A DNA stretch of 64,000 bases. Origin: Nitrospirota bacterium (GTDB lineage Bacteria; Nitrospirota; Nitrospiria; Nitrospirales; Nitrospiraceae). Location of the stretch: contig JAGXAR010000014.1 in NCBI GenBank assembly GCA_018971525.1, forward strand, positions 1-64,000, in the 5' to 3' direction. The notes beneath the pieces were generated by a model. That model was not told the origin of the DNA. It made no database searches and saw only the letters and a list, made by a program, of their open reading frames with translations. Both the position numbers and the translations under genes were made by a program. Of the stretch, positions 35,706 through 47,322 are shown one piece after another; within the stretch, counting starts at the first letter, position 1; each line of letters starts with the position of its first letter.

Positions 35706-36190
35706 GTTTTCAAACTCCTGATCCGTTCCTGCAGTTGGCGGGCGACCTCGGGGTGCAGAAATTCCGTGAGCGCTCCGCCGTGGGTGGCCACGTCTTTAAT
35801 GATGGTTGACGACAAATAGGAATATTCTTCGCTGGGCATCAGGAACACGGTTTCGACCTGTTTGGCGATTTTGCGATTGATAAGGGCCATCTGGAATTCA
35901 TGTTCGAAGTCCGAGATCGCCCGCAAGCCACGGATGATCGCATGTGCACCGTATCGCTGAACATAGTCCACGAGCAGGCCATCGAAGTGGGTCACTTCAA
36001 CTTGTTTCATCTCCTTCATCACGAGCCGGATCATCTCCAGTCGCTCTGTCAGGCTGAAGAGGGGATGCTTCGCTGGATTCGGCGCGACGGCGACTACCAC
36101 TTTATCAAACACTCGCAAGCTTCGGGTGATGATGTCGGTGTGTCCATGGGTAATGGGATCGAAGGTTCCTGGATAAATGCCAATTTTCAT
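35702..36190 (-). CDS. coaD: Phosphopantetheine adenylyltransferase
   Basis: About 162 residues, the normal length. It has YPGTFDPITHGHTDII with the HxGH nucleotidyltransferase motif, IIRGLRAISDFEHEFQM, and the SSTIIKDVA segment in place of the usual SSTLVKEVA. It adenylates 4'-phosphopantetheine to dephospho-CoA. Both ends overlap neighbours by ATGA (rsmD upstream, aminotransferase downstream), so the three genes are translated as a unit. rsmD-coaD is a widespread pair. Confidence 0.96.
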   Translation of the reverse strand: MKIGIYPGTFDPITHGHTDIITRSLRVFDKVVVAVAPNPAKHPLFSLTERLEMIRLVMKEMKQVEVTHFDGLLVDYVQRYGAHAIIRGLRAISDFEHEFQMALINRKIAKQVETVFLMPSEEYSYLSSTIIKDVATHGGALTEFLHPEVARQLQERIRSLKT

Positions 36191-36759
36191 GATGCGGTCG
36201 ACTCTGAGATGGACAATCCGTACAGATGTAGTGCTGTGTCGCCGTACACGTACCGTCGCACAAGGGCGGCATGGTCAATCGATGCAGGCAATTTGGTGCG
36301 CGAGTCTTGTTCAATAATCACGGCGGCATGCTCCGACAATAGCCCGGGCCTCCAGGCATGGATCAGGATTTCTATCTCATCCAAAGCGGCATACGGCGGA
36401 TCCGCAAAGAGTACGTCGTAGGGGCCGCCCCACCAGTCTTTCCGCCCGAGGAAGGCGGCTGCCTTTCCCGCACGAACCTGAGCGCGGTCGAGCAGCTGAC
36501 AGGCCTGTAGATTCCTCTGTAGGAGTTGCACGGCCTTGGGGTCTGACTCGACAAAGGTGACGCTGATGGCTCCACGGCTCAACGCTTCAATCCCGACGGC
36601 TCCCGTGCCTGCATACAAATCAAGAAAGCGACCTCCTGACACCTGGGTCCCGAGAATCGAAAAAAGGGCCTCGCGCACCTTGTCTGATGTGGGACGGAGT
36701 GCAGTTCCTTGTGGCCCACTCAAGCGTCGACCTCGGTGGGATCCGGCAATGACACGCAT
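36187..36759 (-). CDS. rsmD: 16S rRNA (guanine966-N2)-methyltransferase
   Basis: About 190 residues. It starts MRVIAGSHRGRRLSGP, then LRPTSDKVREALFSIL, SAM motif I in LDLYAGTGAVGIEALSRGA, and the N6/N2-methyltransferase motif VLFADPPY. It modifies the small-subunit rRNA. It is the first gene of the rsmD-coaD-aminotransferase operon. The upstream 36760-37052 interval shows no gene. Confidence 0.95.
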   Translation of the reverse strand: MRVIAGSHRGRRLSGPQGTALRPTSDKVREALFSILGTQVSGGRFLDLYAGTGAVGIEALSRGAISVTFVESDPKAVQLLQRNLQACQLLDRAQVRAGKAAAFLGRKDWWGGPYDVLFADPPYAALDEIEILIHAWRPGLLSEHAAVIIEQDSRTKLPASIDHAALVRRYVYGDTALHLYGLSISESTAS

Positions 36760-37052
36760 AATCTTAGGTGAGAGACATTTCAGGAGCGATTGACTCTAAC
36801 ATAGCGTTTTTGAAGGGGTCAAGATGAGTGCAGCTGAAGCGAGGTGTGAAACTGTGAAGTGAAGCTGCCGTGGCAGCCAGGAAGGGGGAGCGAAAGAAAT
36901 GGAAGCGTTTTGACGACCTTCGAGCCTGTGGCTATAATGCCGCCTGGTGATCTGGCGGCGCAAGGCGTGAGCGACGGCGCATCAGTGTGGCAATGTCGAC
37001 CATCCGTGGCGATCAAGACGGTCGACCCGGATATACACGAATCGCAATTGTT

Positions 37053-37226
37053 CTAGTGGGTTGCCACTGTCTGGGGATTGCGAGCGGCCAAGCTCTTCCG
37101 TCGATTATTTGAAATGGTGCGATCGATGATCGCGCCGCAGTTGACACATTTCCAGGCGTAGAAAATTAAGAAGAAGTCGGAGAACCGTTCCAACATCATG
37201 AGGCCTTTACACTTCGGACATTCCAT
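37053..37226 (-). CDS. Small zinc-ribbon protein
   Basis: About 57 residues. Two CxxC knuckles (CPKCKG at the start and CVNCGA near residue 27) are separated by a hydrophobic FSDFFLIFYAWK segment, and the tail is basic. It looks like a small zinc ribbon that could bind nucleic acid or protein. The ATG at 37226 is chosen because the first knuckle starts there; the frame is open up to 37310. It is divergent from radC. Confidence 0.7.
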   Translation of the reverse strand: MECPKCKGLMMLERFSDFFLIFYAWKCVNCGAIIDRTISNNRRKSLAARNPQTVATH

Positions 37227-37407
37227 TGAATCCTCCCTGGTTGTGATGTGTACCGCTGTTGGCCTTGCTAAAGCAATTACTGCACCATTTTGCGCTGTAC
37301 GTAATTTCAACAGCTTAGGGGCTACGTATTTGTTACCAAGTGGTCACCGAGGGCCGATCGCCAGTACAAAAACGTTCAGACTGTCATTTTTTGTCCTAGG
37401 AGGATGA

Positions 37408-38124
37408 ATGGCCAGCAAGAAAGGAGGGCAAGGCATCGCTCAATGGCCTGAGACAGAACGACCGCGCGAACGACTGCTGACTCATGGCTCTCAGATGCTC
37501 ACCAATGCCCAACTCCTGGCTATTCTCCTTCGAGTTGGTCGCCACGGGTCTTCAGCCGTGAAAGTCGGGATGGATATCCTGGATAGACTCGGTGGCGTGG
37601 CTGGACTTGCTCAATGCGGGATCGAAGAACTCTGTGCTATCCCGGGTGTGGGGGAGGCGAAAGCGGCCCAACTGAAGGCGGCTCTTGAATTGGGGCGGCG
37701 CGCCCTTGCTGGTCCGTTGACCAAAGGAACCAAGATCACCTGCAGTCGTGATCTCTTCACCCATTACCATCCGACTTTGCGGGACCTGCGTCACGAAATC
37801 TTCAAAGTCATTTTACTGGATGCCAAGCATGCCATTATGCGTGACGCGACGGTTTCGGAAGGCAGCTTGACGCTCAGCATTGTCCATCCACGCGAAGTCT
37901 TCACACTCGCGGTGAAAGAATCCGCGGCGGCAGTGATCTTCCTGCACAACCATCCCAGTGGTGATCCTACGCCGAGTCAGGAAGATCGTGTCCTGACGGC
38001 GCGATTGGTGTCGGCAGGGGAGGTACTGGGCATTCGGGTTCTTGACCATCTCGTCGTCGGCGATGGACGCTATGTCAGTTTTGCCGACCAAGGTTGGTTG
38101 ACAAACCAAGGTGCAGAGGCTTGA
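37408..38124 (+). CDS. radC: RadC-family JAB-domain protein
   Basis: About 238 residues. An N-terminal helix-hairpin-helix region (RPRERLLTHGSQMLTNAQLL, AIPGVGEAKAAQLKAALELG) is followed by the JAB/MPN metal site with E and the HxHx7S-x2-D core in FLHNHPSGDPTPSQED. Despite its name, a role in DNA repair is doubtful and the biochemical function is not settled. AGGAGGATGA precedes the ATG. The EF-G-like gene follows by 84 bases. Confidence 0.94.
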   Translation: MASKKGGQGIAQWPETERPRERLLTHGSQMLTNAQLLAILLRVGRHGSSAVKVGMDILDRLGGVAGLAQCGIEELCAIPGVGEAKAAQLKAALELGRRALAGPLTKGTKITCSRDLFTHYHPTLRDLRHEIFKVILLDAKHAIMRDATVSEGSLTLSIVHPREVFTLAVKESAAAVIFLHNHPSGDPTPSQEDRVLTARLVSAGEVLGIRVLDHLVVGDGRYVSFADQGWLTNQGAEA

Positions 38125-38208
38125 TCGAGGGGGAGTCGCAGCGATGTAAGCAGGCCATTTCATCTCCGGAAGATATGACCGTCTTCTGGCTATCTTGAGG
38201 AGGGCCCT

Positions 38209-40314
38209 ATGAGCGAGCTACGCAGGGAGTCACTCAGAAATGTGGCCATGATCTCCAGTGCCGGTGCCGGGAAGACCTCGCTGGCCGAGGCCATGCTCTT
38301 TGCCGCCGGCGCTGTTCCCCACCTCGGGTCGATCGCACAAGGCACGACCGTCTCGGACTTCGAGCCGGAAGAATTGCACCGGCGCAGTTCCGTCAGTACC
38401 AGTCTCCTCCGTTGTTCCTGGAATCACACCACCATCAATCTCGTCGATCCTCCCGGCGCACTGGACCTGCTCGGAGAGACGGTCATGGCACTGCGAGCGG
38501 TGGACGCGGTGATCCTGGTGCTGGGTGCCTCCTCGGGGATCCGGAGCGAACTCATCAGAGTCTGGTCTCGCGTCAAAGCACTCGGCTTGCCCTTCCTTCT
38601 TTTCCTCAGCGAATTGGATAAAAAAGACGGTGCCTCCCTCGACGGGATTATCGCGATGTGTCAACGCGATCTTGGGATCATGCCATTGCCGATGTCGTTA
38701 CCCTTTGGCAGTGGCGTCCAGCTTGAGGGGGTGCTGGATCTCCTTCAGCAGAGCGTCATCACTTCGCGCATGGAGGTCCCCACGGTTCGGCAGATGCCGG
38801 TACCTGAATACGAGACGACGTTGGCGGGGGACGCACGGAAGCGCATTCAAGAGGCGGCGGCCGAGCGTGATGATCGATTATTGGAACAGTATCTCGCGGC
38901 GGGGGAGCTGACCCGTGAGGACCTGATCCATGGACTTCGCCTTGGCGTCCAGGCCGGCACGATTGTTCCGGTCTACTGCGGTTCCGCCATCAGGAATATC
39001 GGCATCGTTCCGCTCCTTAATGCGATCGTCGATTTTCTGCCATCGCCGATGGACCGGGCTTCGAAAATCCCGTTGGAAGGCTTGCATCCAGATACGGGCG
39101 AGACGGTAATTCGCCGTGCCGTTCAAGAAGACCCATTTTCCGGAGTCGTCTTCAAGACGCTGATAGACCCATTTGTCGGACGACTGTCCTATCTGCGGGT
39201 CTTGTCGGGGGTTCTTCATGCGGACTCGACGGTCTTTAATGGTTCTCGGAGTAGCAAAGAGAAAAGCGGACACCTGTACAGGGTGTTGGGGAAGAAACAT
39301 ACAGTCGTGCCTTCGGCTGGAGCAGGGGAGATCGTGGCCGTTGGGAAACTCAAGGACACGCAAACCGGCGACACGCTCTGTGACGAAAACGCTCTCATCT
39401 GTTACCCAAGAACGGTGCTTCCGCGACCCGTGTTGTCCTTTGCAATCGAGCCGAAGTCCAACGCCGATATCGAGAAAGTTAGTATCGGGCTGCATAAGCT
39501 GATCGAAGAAGATCCGACGCTTGAATTTTCGCGGCATGCCGACACCAAGGAAATGGTCTTAAGCGGGATGGGCCAATTGCACATCGATCTTGCTCTCGAA
39601 AAGTTGCACCGCAAATACGGAGCGGAGGTGACACTCCATATGCCGAAAATTCCGTACCGCGAAACCGTTCGCACCACGGCACAGGCACAGGGGAAATATA
39701 AGAAGCAAACCGGAGGGCATGGCCAGTACGGCGATTGCTGGCTGGAGCTTGCGCCTCTGCCGCGCGGGGAGGGGTTCAAGTTTGAGAACAAGGTGATAGG
39801 CGGGGCCATTCCACGTAACTTTATTCCGGCGGTGGAGAAAGGGGTGGTCGAAGCCATGCAGCACGGGATCCTTGCGGGGTTTCCTGTCGTCGATTGCAGG
39901 GTGGCCGTCTACGATGGGTCGTACCATGCGGTCGATTCATCCGAGATGGCGTTTAAAATCGCCGCGTCGATGGGGTTCAAGAAGGCTTTGGAGGCGGCCC
40001 ATCCCCTCCTGTTAGAGCCGATCATGACGGTGGAGGTCGAGGCGCTGGCGGATCACATCGGAGGTGTGATCGGGGATTTGAATGCGCGACGTGGGCGGAT
40101 CCTCCACGTGGAGGCGAAGGATCAGACTGAACAGATCACGGCCCTTGTTCCAATGGCTGAGCTGATCACATATGCCACGACGCTGAACTCGTTAACGGCA
40201 GGACGTGGCAGTTATGTTGTGGAATTCGCGCGGTACGACGAAGTGCCGCGCGAACTTGCGGTTCGAATCATTGAGGCTCACAAGGTGGAGCCTCATGCGA
40301 CGGCGGCACATTGA
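38209..40314 (+). CDS. Elongation factor G-like GTPase (FusA2 type)
   Basis: About 701 residues with all EF-G domains: GTPase, domain II (FKTLIDPFVGRLSYLRVLSG), III, IV (YRETVRTTAQAQGKYKKQTG) and V (EPIMTVEVEALADHIGGVIG). The nucleotide motifs deviate from canonical EF-G. The P-loop is SSAGAGKTS rather than HIDAGKTT, G3 is DPPG for DTPG, and G4 appears as SELDKKD where NKxD is expected. This fits the EF-G-like paralogue rather than the main translocase. Its role is uncertain; stress-time translation or recycling are options. It is not part of a ribosomal protein operon here. Confidence 0.88.
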   Translation: MSELRRESLRNVAMISSAGAGKTSLAEAMLFAAGAVPHLGSIAQGTTVSDFEPEELHRRSSVSTSLLRCSWNHTTINLVDPPGALDLLGETVMALRAVDAVILVLGASSGIRSELIRVWSRVKALGLPFLLFLSELDKKDGASLDGIIAMCQRDLGIMPLPMSLPFGSGVQLEGVLDLLQQSVITSRMEVPTVRQMPVPEYETTLAGDARKRIQEAAAERDDRLLEQYLAAGELTREDLIHGLRLGVQAGTIVPVYCGSAIRNIGIVPLLNAIVDFLPSPMDRASKIPLEGLHPDTGETVIRRAVQEDPFSGVVFKTLIDPFVGRLSYLRVLSGVLHADSTVFNGSRSSKEKSGHLYRVLGKKHTVVPSAGAGEIVAVGKLKDTQTGDTLCDENALICYPRTVLPRPVLSFAIEPKSNADIEKVSIGLHKLIEEDPTLEFSRHADTKEMVLSGMGQLHIDLALEKLHRKYGAEVTLHMPKIPYRETVRTTAQAQGKYKKQTGGHGQYGDCWLELAPLPRGEGFKFENKVIGGAIPRNFIPAVEKGVVEAMQHGILAGFPVVDCRVAVYDGSYHAVDSSEMAFKIAASMGFKKALEAAHPLLLEPIMTVEVEALADHIGGVIGDLNARRGRILHVEAKDQTEQITALVPMAELITYATTLNSLTAGRGSYVVEFARYDEVPRELAVRIIEAHKVEPHATAAH

Positions 40315-40318
40315 TCGA

Positions 40319-41701
40319 TCAGGGGTCGGTCGATTTGAGCACCACGTAGAAGGCGCGACTTTCTCGCAGCACGCGGAGGAGGACGGTTTCGCCGCGCCGG
40401 ACCTTGGAGACCGCGGTGCTGAATTCTCCGACCGAACCCACATCGACACGGTTCACTTCCTTGATGAGATCCCCCTCATGAAGCCCTTCCGATTGGGCGA
40501 GGCTGCCAGGATCCACTTTGGTAATGAGTACGCCCCGGCTTTCCTGCAGCTTGAATTTATCGGCGAGGCCCGGCGTCAGATCTTGCACATCGAGGCCTAA
40601 CTTGACTTCAGTACGTGCCTGGGGAAGCGAGGTGGTCGTGGCATGGTCCCGACGTTCAATTAAGGCCACGTCCAGCACCAGGCGTTGTTGATCGCGGACA
40701 ATCTCAACCTTAGCCGTCGAGCCCGGGAGCAATCCTGCCACGACGCGAGAGAGACGGTTCGGCGTGTCGATCACGGTCCCGTCGATACGGACCAGGATGT
40801 CGCCGGGTTTGATGCCGGCTGCAGCAGCCGGGTCCTTGTCGAAGACTTCGTTGACCAGCACCCCTTCGCCTTCGTTGACGCCGAACTTGCGCGCCAGCTC
40901 CACCGTGAGCGGTTGGATTCCTACGCCCAGCCAGCCTCGTGTCACCCGTCCCTGAGTCAATAACTGATGAATCACCTGCTTGACCATGTTGGAGGGAATT
41001 GCGAAACCGATCCCTTGGGCGAAGTTAATGATGGCGGTATTGATGCCGATGATTTCGCCGCGCAAATTGAAGAGCGGGCCGCCCGAGTTGCCGGGATTGA
41101 TCGACGCGTCCGTCTGGATGAAATTTTCGTAGCGCGAGAGATTGATGTTCTCCCGGCCGATTCCGCTGACTACGCCGAGCGTGACCGTCCGATCGAGTCC
41201 GAAAGGATTCCCCACGGCAAGTACCCATTGGCCGACGCGCACGCCGGACGAATCCCCGAATCTTGCGCTGGGGAGGGGATGGGTGGTGGTCACCTTGAGG
41301 ACGGCTAAGTCCGTATCCAGATCCTTACCGACGACTTGGGCAATTAGCTTGGATTTATCGGAAAAGCGGACCTCAATTTCCGACGCGTCGCCGATGACAT
41401 GGCTGTTCGTGATGATGTGTCCTTCAGGATCGATGACGACGCCGGAGCCTGAGCCTGATGCATTGGGAACCCGCTCTTGAGGCAATTCACGTCCCCGCCC
41501 TGCTCCGGACAAGGGAATGAGATTCACCACGGAGGGTTTCGCCGATTCGGCCAAGTCGATAATAACGGTTTGCATGTCTTCCAGCAGGCGGAGTCCTGAT
41601 GAGTCGTTGGATTTTGGTGCGACGGACTCAGCGGTGGCCGAGTGGCTATCGAGCCAGGCCAAGAACACAAGGCAGATGAGGATTCGTAGCAGGCGGATCA
41701 T
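40319..41701 (-). CDS. Do/HtrA-family periplasmic serine protease
   Basis: About 460 residues. A signal peptide (MIRLLRILICLVFLAWLDSH) is followed by a trypsin-like domain with the triad His in ITNSHVIGD, Asp in DTDLAVLKV and Ser in GNSGGPLFN. Two PDZ domains follow (residues ~260-350 with AGIKPGDILVRIDG, and ~370-455 with GLHEGDLIKEVN). It acts as a protease-chaperone for misfolded envelope proteins. The ATG at 41701 is chosen because the signal starts there; GGGTAAGG lies just upstream. It is convergent with the EF-G-like gene, with only 4 bases between. Confidence 0.94.
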   Translation of the reverse strand: MIRLLRILICLVFLAWLDSHSATAESVAPKSNDSSGLRLLEDMQTVIIDLAESAKPSVVNLIPLSGAGRGRELPQERVPNASGSGSGVVIDPEGHIITNSHVIGDASEIEVRFSDKSKLIAQVVGKDLDTDLAVLKVTTTHPLPSARFGDSSGVRVGQWVLAVGNPFGLDRTVTLGVVSGIGRENINLSRYENFIQTDASINPGNSGGPLFNLRGEIIGINTAIINFAQGIGFAIPSNMVKQVIHQLLTQGRVTRGWLGVGIQPLTVELARKFGVNEGEGVLVNEVFDKDPAAAAGIKPGDILVRIDGTVIDTPNRLSRVVAGLLPGSTAKVEIVRDQQRLVLDVALIERRDHATTTSLPQARTEVKLGLDVQDLTPGLADKFKLQESRGVLITKVDPGSLAQSEGLHEGDLIKEVNRVDVGSVGEFSTAVSKVRRGETVLLRVLRESRAFYVVLKSTDP

Positions 41702-41800
41702 CCTTACCCCTTCACGGCATTCTACATCATGGAAAGCGGAGAAGCCTACTCGCCTCGCCCCATGGTTCACGCAGGCTATAGGAGGGCTTGCAGAGTTGAT

Positions 41801-42433
41801 TTACGCCGGCTTGGCGTTACGGGCTTGGGCGAACTCTGCGGCAACCTGCTCGAGATCAGCAAGCATCCCGATCATGACCAGGACATCGTCGACACGGAGC
41901 ACGAGGGCAACGTCTGGCTGTAGGAGAAATGGTCCACGAAGGACTGTGACGAGACGAACCGACGCAGGCAGCGCCACCTCAGCGAGTGTCCTTCCAATCA
42001 CCGGTGATCCCTGGAGGACAGGGAACCGTTCGATGGCCGCAGCGCGAAGGCTCAGGTCCTGTTGCAGGGTCAGAAGCTCATGGTGGATCGTTTCCAGCTT
42101 GAGCTCGCGGATATGGCTGTCGACGCTGAGCAGCGTCCGTTTAAGTTGCTGAATGCGGTCGCCAGCCTGACCGAGGAGACGTTCTAATTGATCGGATGGC
42201 AGGGTTGACTCATGGCTGAACGGTGGACGCTTGGCACAGAGCGTGGCAAGCTGACGTCCGAGTTCCCCGTGAACCTGTTCGATCTGGCTCAACAAGTTCG
42301 ACGCCTGGCTATGCAAACGGAGGACTTGGACCTTGCGGTTGACACGTTCGGCAAACGCAAGGACGGTTTCATAGATCGCGCTACCGGTGATCGATAGTTC
42401 TTGCTGGATTCGACCGAGCAGTTCGAGTGACAT
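41801..42433 (-). CDS. Orphan TrkA-C (RCK-C) domain protein with helical N-terminus
   Basis: About 210 residues. The first ~130 are helical and coiled-coil-like, with heptad spacing (LFAERVNRKVQ-type, QLERLLGQAGDRIQQLKRTL). The C-terminal ~65 match a TrkA-C/RCK-C ligand-binding domain: GSPVIGRTLAEVALPASVR, a basic VLRGPFL turn, then VLRVDDVLVMIGMLADLEQV. There is no TrkA-N nucleotide domain and no membrane segment. RCK-C domains gate transporters and channels by binding small ligands such as c-di-AMP. The partner transporter is not beside it. It lies ~100 bases upstream of the HtrA gene on the same strand. Confidence 0.65.
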   Translation of the reverse strand: MSLELLGRIQQELSITGSAIYETVLAFAERVNRKVQVLRLHSQASNLLSQIEQVHGELGRQLATLCAKRPPFSHESTLPSDQLERLLGQAGDRIQQLKRTLLSVDSHIRELKLETIHHELLTLQQDLSLRAAAIERFPVLQGSPVIGRTLAEVALPASVRLVTVLRGPFLLQPDVALVLRVDDVLVMIGMLADLEQVAAEFAQARNAKPA

Positions 42434-42483
42434 AAAGGAAAAATCTATTACGTCTGATAAGAACTATTATGTAAACTCATATT

Positions 42484-42729
42484 TCAATCGCATGCTTCAT
42501 CAGTTACACCCCTACTTCTAGACTCTTGTATTCCATCCGTAAGAGCAAAACAATAGTGTGGGTATCCCAAATCCCGCCAATAATTCTTATGGGTTGGCTG
42601 CATTCTAAGCACATCCGCTTTCATAGCCGGCAATCGTCGAACACTTGCGCGAAAGAGTCGCCGGGGGTCGTGCAGTCGCACTTGAGATAGAATGTGTGGC
42701 ACCATCGCGGGATGAATCGCGTTACTCAC
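42484..42729 (-). CDS. Possible small protein in an AT-rich boundary segment
   Basis: An 81-codon ORF (RLHDPRRLFRASVRRLPAMK, then NYWRDLGYPHYCFALTDG) with plausible protein composition but no recognised family. The 42434-42825 interval is visibly more AT-rich than both sides and separates the housekeeping block from the sugar-metabolism island. It could be the end of a decayed gene. Nothing else is supported here. Confidence 0.25.
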   Translation of the reverse strand: MSNAIHPAMVPHILSQVRLHDPRRLFRASVRRLPAMKADVLRMQPTHKNYWRDLGYPHYCFALTDGIQESRSRGVTDEACD

Positions 42730-42825
42730 GAAAATAACCGCAATTGATGAAATGGACTCTGGAATCCGTCTCGGATGTATTCCAGGCTATATACATAGCA
42801 GTGATCAAATATTCAAACCCCATGG

Positions 42826-44466
<1,641 letters not shown>

Positions 44467-44731
44467 GCTGGTTCTCCTTCGGTTGTGGCTCACTGATCGA
44501 AGCGCCGGTGCCAGAGCAACCCGTACTGTTGAAAAATGGACATGCCGGAATCGCCCTGCTTGTATCGGCGCCCGCTGTGTCTGAGGATAACATGCATACA
44601 GCCGAGATCCAGGAGGATCGTCGGACTGACCGGGCCGGTAAAAGCGTCCTCCTTCTCCCAGTTTCACATGCGCGTCGCTAACGTCAGTCACGAAAATTCT
44701 CATGACGCCGGATATGTCCTATGATGTCGAG

Positions 44732-46267
44732 TCACGAACTCCTTTCCTTTTTTCCTCGCCGTCTCACCAATTCGGTCGGCAGGGGCCAACTATGCCCTTG
44801 AGCCAGCAGCCCTTGCGTGTCCTCCGGCCCCCACGTGCCGGCGGCGTAATTGGGGAAGTCACTGGGCGGAGCCACTGCCCACACGTCCAGCACCGGCATC
44901 AACAGCCGCCAGGCCGCTTCGACCTGGTCGGAGCGCATGAACAGCGTGGCGTCATTCTTCATGACGTCCCAGAGCAACGTCTCATACGCGTCAGGCGATC
45001 GGGCGGCGAACGTGTCCCGGTAATTGAACTTCATCTCCACCGACCGCAGGTGCATTTGTGGCCCGGGGTGTTTGGCTTGAAAGCGGAGCACGATACCTTC
45101 GTCAGGGTGGATGGACATCGTCAGGCGGGACGACTGCCAATCGAGAGTGGACTCAGCCGGAAACGACTGATGTGGCACACTGCGAAACTGGATCGTAATT
45201 TCCGAGGCCTGTCGGGCGAGCCGCTTTCCGGTGCGGAGGTAGAAAGGCACACCCTGCCAGCGCCAGTTGTCGAGGAACAGCCTGAGCGCGACAAATGTCT
45301 CGGTTTGGGAATCAGGCGATACGCCATCTTCTTCGCGATAACCAGGCACGTTTTTGCCGCCAACCCACCCCTGGCCGTATTGCCCGCGCACCACGCATTG
45401 ATGGACGGTGTCAGGGTGAATCGGACGAACGGCGTGGAGCACATCCACTTTTTTGTTGCGAATCTCGTCAGCATTGAACGAGACCATCGGTTCCATCGCC
45501 ACGAGACACAGGAGTTGCATCAGGTGATTCTGCACCATGTCACGTAGAGCTCCCGCATGGTCGTAATAGCCGCCACGATGTTCGACCCCCACCTCTTCGG
45601 CGGCGGTGATGGTCACATACTCCACATACCGCCGGTTCCAGAGCGGCTCAAAGAGCGGATTGGCAAAGCGGAACGCCAGAATATTCTGCACCGTTTCCTT
45701 GCCCAAATAATGGTCGATGCGGAAGATCTGAGATTCCTCAAAATTGGCGGCGAGGATGGCATTCAGGACGCGGGCGGATTCCAGGTCATAGCCGATCGGT
45801 TTCTCGACTACAATCCGCGACAGCTTCCGGTCACGCGCCAACCCGGCCTTGCCGAGATATTTCGGGATTTCGCCGAATAGGCTCGGCGGTGTGGCCATGT
45901 AAAAGATGCGGTGGACTTTGGCGCCCCATTCCTTTTCCAGCTTCGCACAGTGCTCCCCTAACGCCGTATACGTGTGGAGCTTCTTGAAATCGCCCTGCTG
46001 ATAGTGGAGATGCCTGGCAAACTCTCGCCATGCGCTGCTTTTCACCATGCCGTGGCGCGCGAACTTCTTGACGCCGGCGTGGAGCCGCTTGCGTAATTTT
46101 TCGTCGCTCAAGTCGACACGATCCACCGCGATGACCGAAAAATCAGCGGGTAGACTGCGATCCTGAGACAGGTCAAACAAGGCCGGAACCAGTTTCCGCC
46201 ACGTCAAGTCACCGGCTCCGCCAAAAATGACAAAAACCGTCGGTTCGAGGTGATCATTGGGTTTCAT
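44732..46267 (-). CDS. zwf: Glucose-6-phosphate 1-dehydrogenase
   Basis: About 511 residues. It has a Rossmann start ([20 protein letters not shown]; the usual G-A-S-G-D-L-A-K is modified, with Thr-Trp-Arg at the end), the substrate Lys in [14 protein letters not shown], the active-site [13 protein letters not shown], and a full C-terminal domain. It oxidises glucose-6-phosphate to 6-phosphogluconolactone and makes NAD(P)H. The ATG at 46267 is preferred because GGGAG lies 8 bases upstream; GTG 46276 is also in frame. pgi follows at a distance of ~270 bases. No pgl or gnd gene is present in the window. Confidence 0.95.
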   Translation of the reverse strand: MKPNDHLEPTVFVIFGGAGDLTWRKLVPALFDLSQDRSLPADFSVIAVDRVDLSDEKLRKRLHAGVKKFARHGMVKSSAWREFARHLHYQQGDFKKLHTYTALGEHCAKLEKEWGAKVHRIFYMATPPSLFGEIPKYLGKAGLARDRKLSRIVVEKPIGYDLESARVLNAILAANFEESQIFRIDHYLGKETVQNILAFRFANPLFEPLWNRRYVEYVTITAAEEVGVEHRGGYYDHAGALRDMVQNHLMQLLCLVAMEPMVSFNADEIRNKKVDVLHAVRPIHPDTVHQCVVRGQYGQGWVGGKNVPGYREEDGVSPDSQTETFVALRLFLDNWRWQGVPFYLRTGKRLARQASEITIQFRSVPHQSFPAESTLDWQSSRLTMSIHPDEGIVLRFQAKHPGPQMHLRSVEMKFNYRDTFAARSPDAYETLLWDVMKNDATLFMRSDQVEAAWRLLMPVLDVWAVAPPSDFPNYAAGTWGPEDTQGLLAQGHSWPLPTELVRRRGKKERSS

Positions 46268-46362
46268 AGCTTTCACTCCCTTCTCCCCTTCCGAGGGAGG
46301 TTACGCAGGGATTGCCGGTTACCCTGGCAGCGCTCGTCAAATCATAGGCCATCATTCACACG

Positions 46363-47232
46363 TTACTTCGCGAGCAGCTTGCGGATAGATTGTAATTCCC
46401 TCCGACGTTTCGCGGTAGTCTTGGGATAGGCCATCTCCAGTTCATTGAGCGCATCAAGGATGATTTGGGACACAATCAACCGGGCATTCTCCTTATCATC
46501 GGCGGGGACGACATACCAGGGTGCGGTTGCGGTGCTCGTGGCACTCAGGCACGCCTCATACGCCTTCATATACTGCTTCCAGTATTTCCTTTCGTGAATG
46601 TCCGAGAGGCTGAATTTCCAGTTCTTGTCCGGCTCATCAATGCGCGCAAGGAATCGCTTTCGCTGTTCTTCCTTCGAAAGGTGAAGGAAAAACTTGATGA
46701 CTCGTGTTCCGTTTCGATAGAGATGGTTTTCCAGGTTCACGATGGAGCGATACCTCCCCTGCCAGACATTTTTCTCGTCGAGTAACTTGTCCGGCAACCC
46801 CTCGGTGCGCAGGATCTCCGGATGCACCCGAACAATCAGCACTTCCTCGTAATAGGAGCGGTTGAAGATGCCGATGCGCCCTCGTTCCGGAAGAGATCGG
46901 GTGGTGCGCCACAGAAAGTCGTGATCGAGTTCCGAAGCATTCGGGTGTTTGAAGCTGAAAACCTGACAGCCTTGTGGATTGACACCGGACATCACGTGCC
47001 GGATGGCGCCATCCTTTCCGGCAGCGTCCATCGCCTGAAATATCAGGAGCACCGCATAGCGGTTGGACGCGTAGAGAAGGCGTTGCAACGAGCTCAACTC
47101 CTCAACGTGTTCTCCCAGGAGTTTTTGATACCGCTTGTTCGATTTATAAAATGGCTCCACAAGCGTCGGCCACTGTTTGAGTGTGATCTTTTCGCCTTCC
47201 TGCACCCGGAAATCCTTTGAGTTTATTTTCAT
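46363..47232 (-). CDS. Polyphosphate kinase 2 family protein
   Basis: About 289 residues with a single PPK2 domain. The Walker A motif is in [19 protein letters not shown], the Walker B region is [20 protein letters not shown], and the lid has [19 protein letters not shown]. These enzymes use polyphosphate to phosphorylate AMP or ADP (or the reverse). The single-domain layout is shared by classes I and III, so the exact acceptor is open. The ATG at 47232 is preferred for spacing from GAAGGA; ATG 47238 is two codons upstream. It sits 84 bases after the P-type ATPase gene. Confidence 0.9.
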   Translation of the reverse strand: MKINSKDFRVQEGEKITLKQWPTLVEPFYKSNKRYQKLLGEHVEELSSLQRLLYASNRYAVLLIFQAMDAAGKDGAIRHVMSGVNPQGCQVFSFKHPNASELDHDFLWRTTRSLPERGRIGIFNRSYYEEVLIVRVHPEILRTEGLPDKLLDEKNVWQGRYRSIVNLENHLYRNGTRVIKFFLHLSKEEQRKRFLARIDEPDKNWKFSLSDIHERKYWKQYMKAYEACLSATSTATAPWYVVPADDKENARLIVSQIILDALNELEMAYPKTTAKRRRELQSIRKLLAK

Positions 47233-47322
47233 CTTCATTCCTTCGTCGTCAGTAGTTGAGTGGGTTGTGCCGAGCACTCATGGGGCTCAGAAGGACGTTG
47301 ACCGAGCCTTCGCCCGTCCCGC

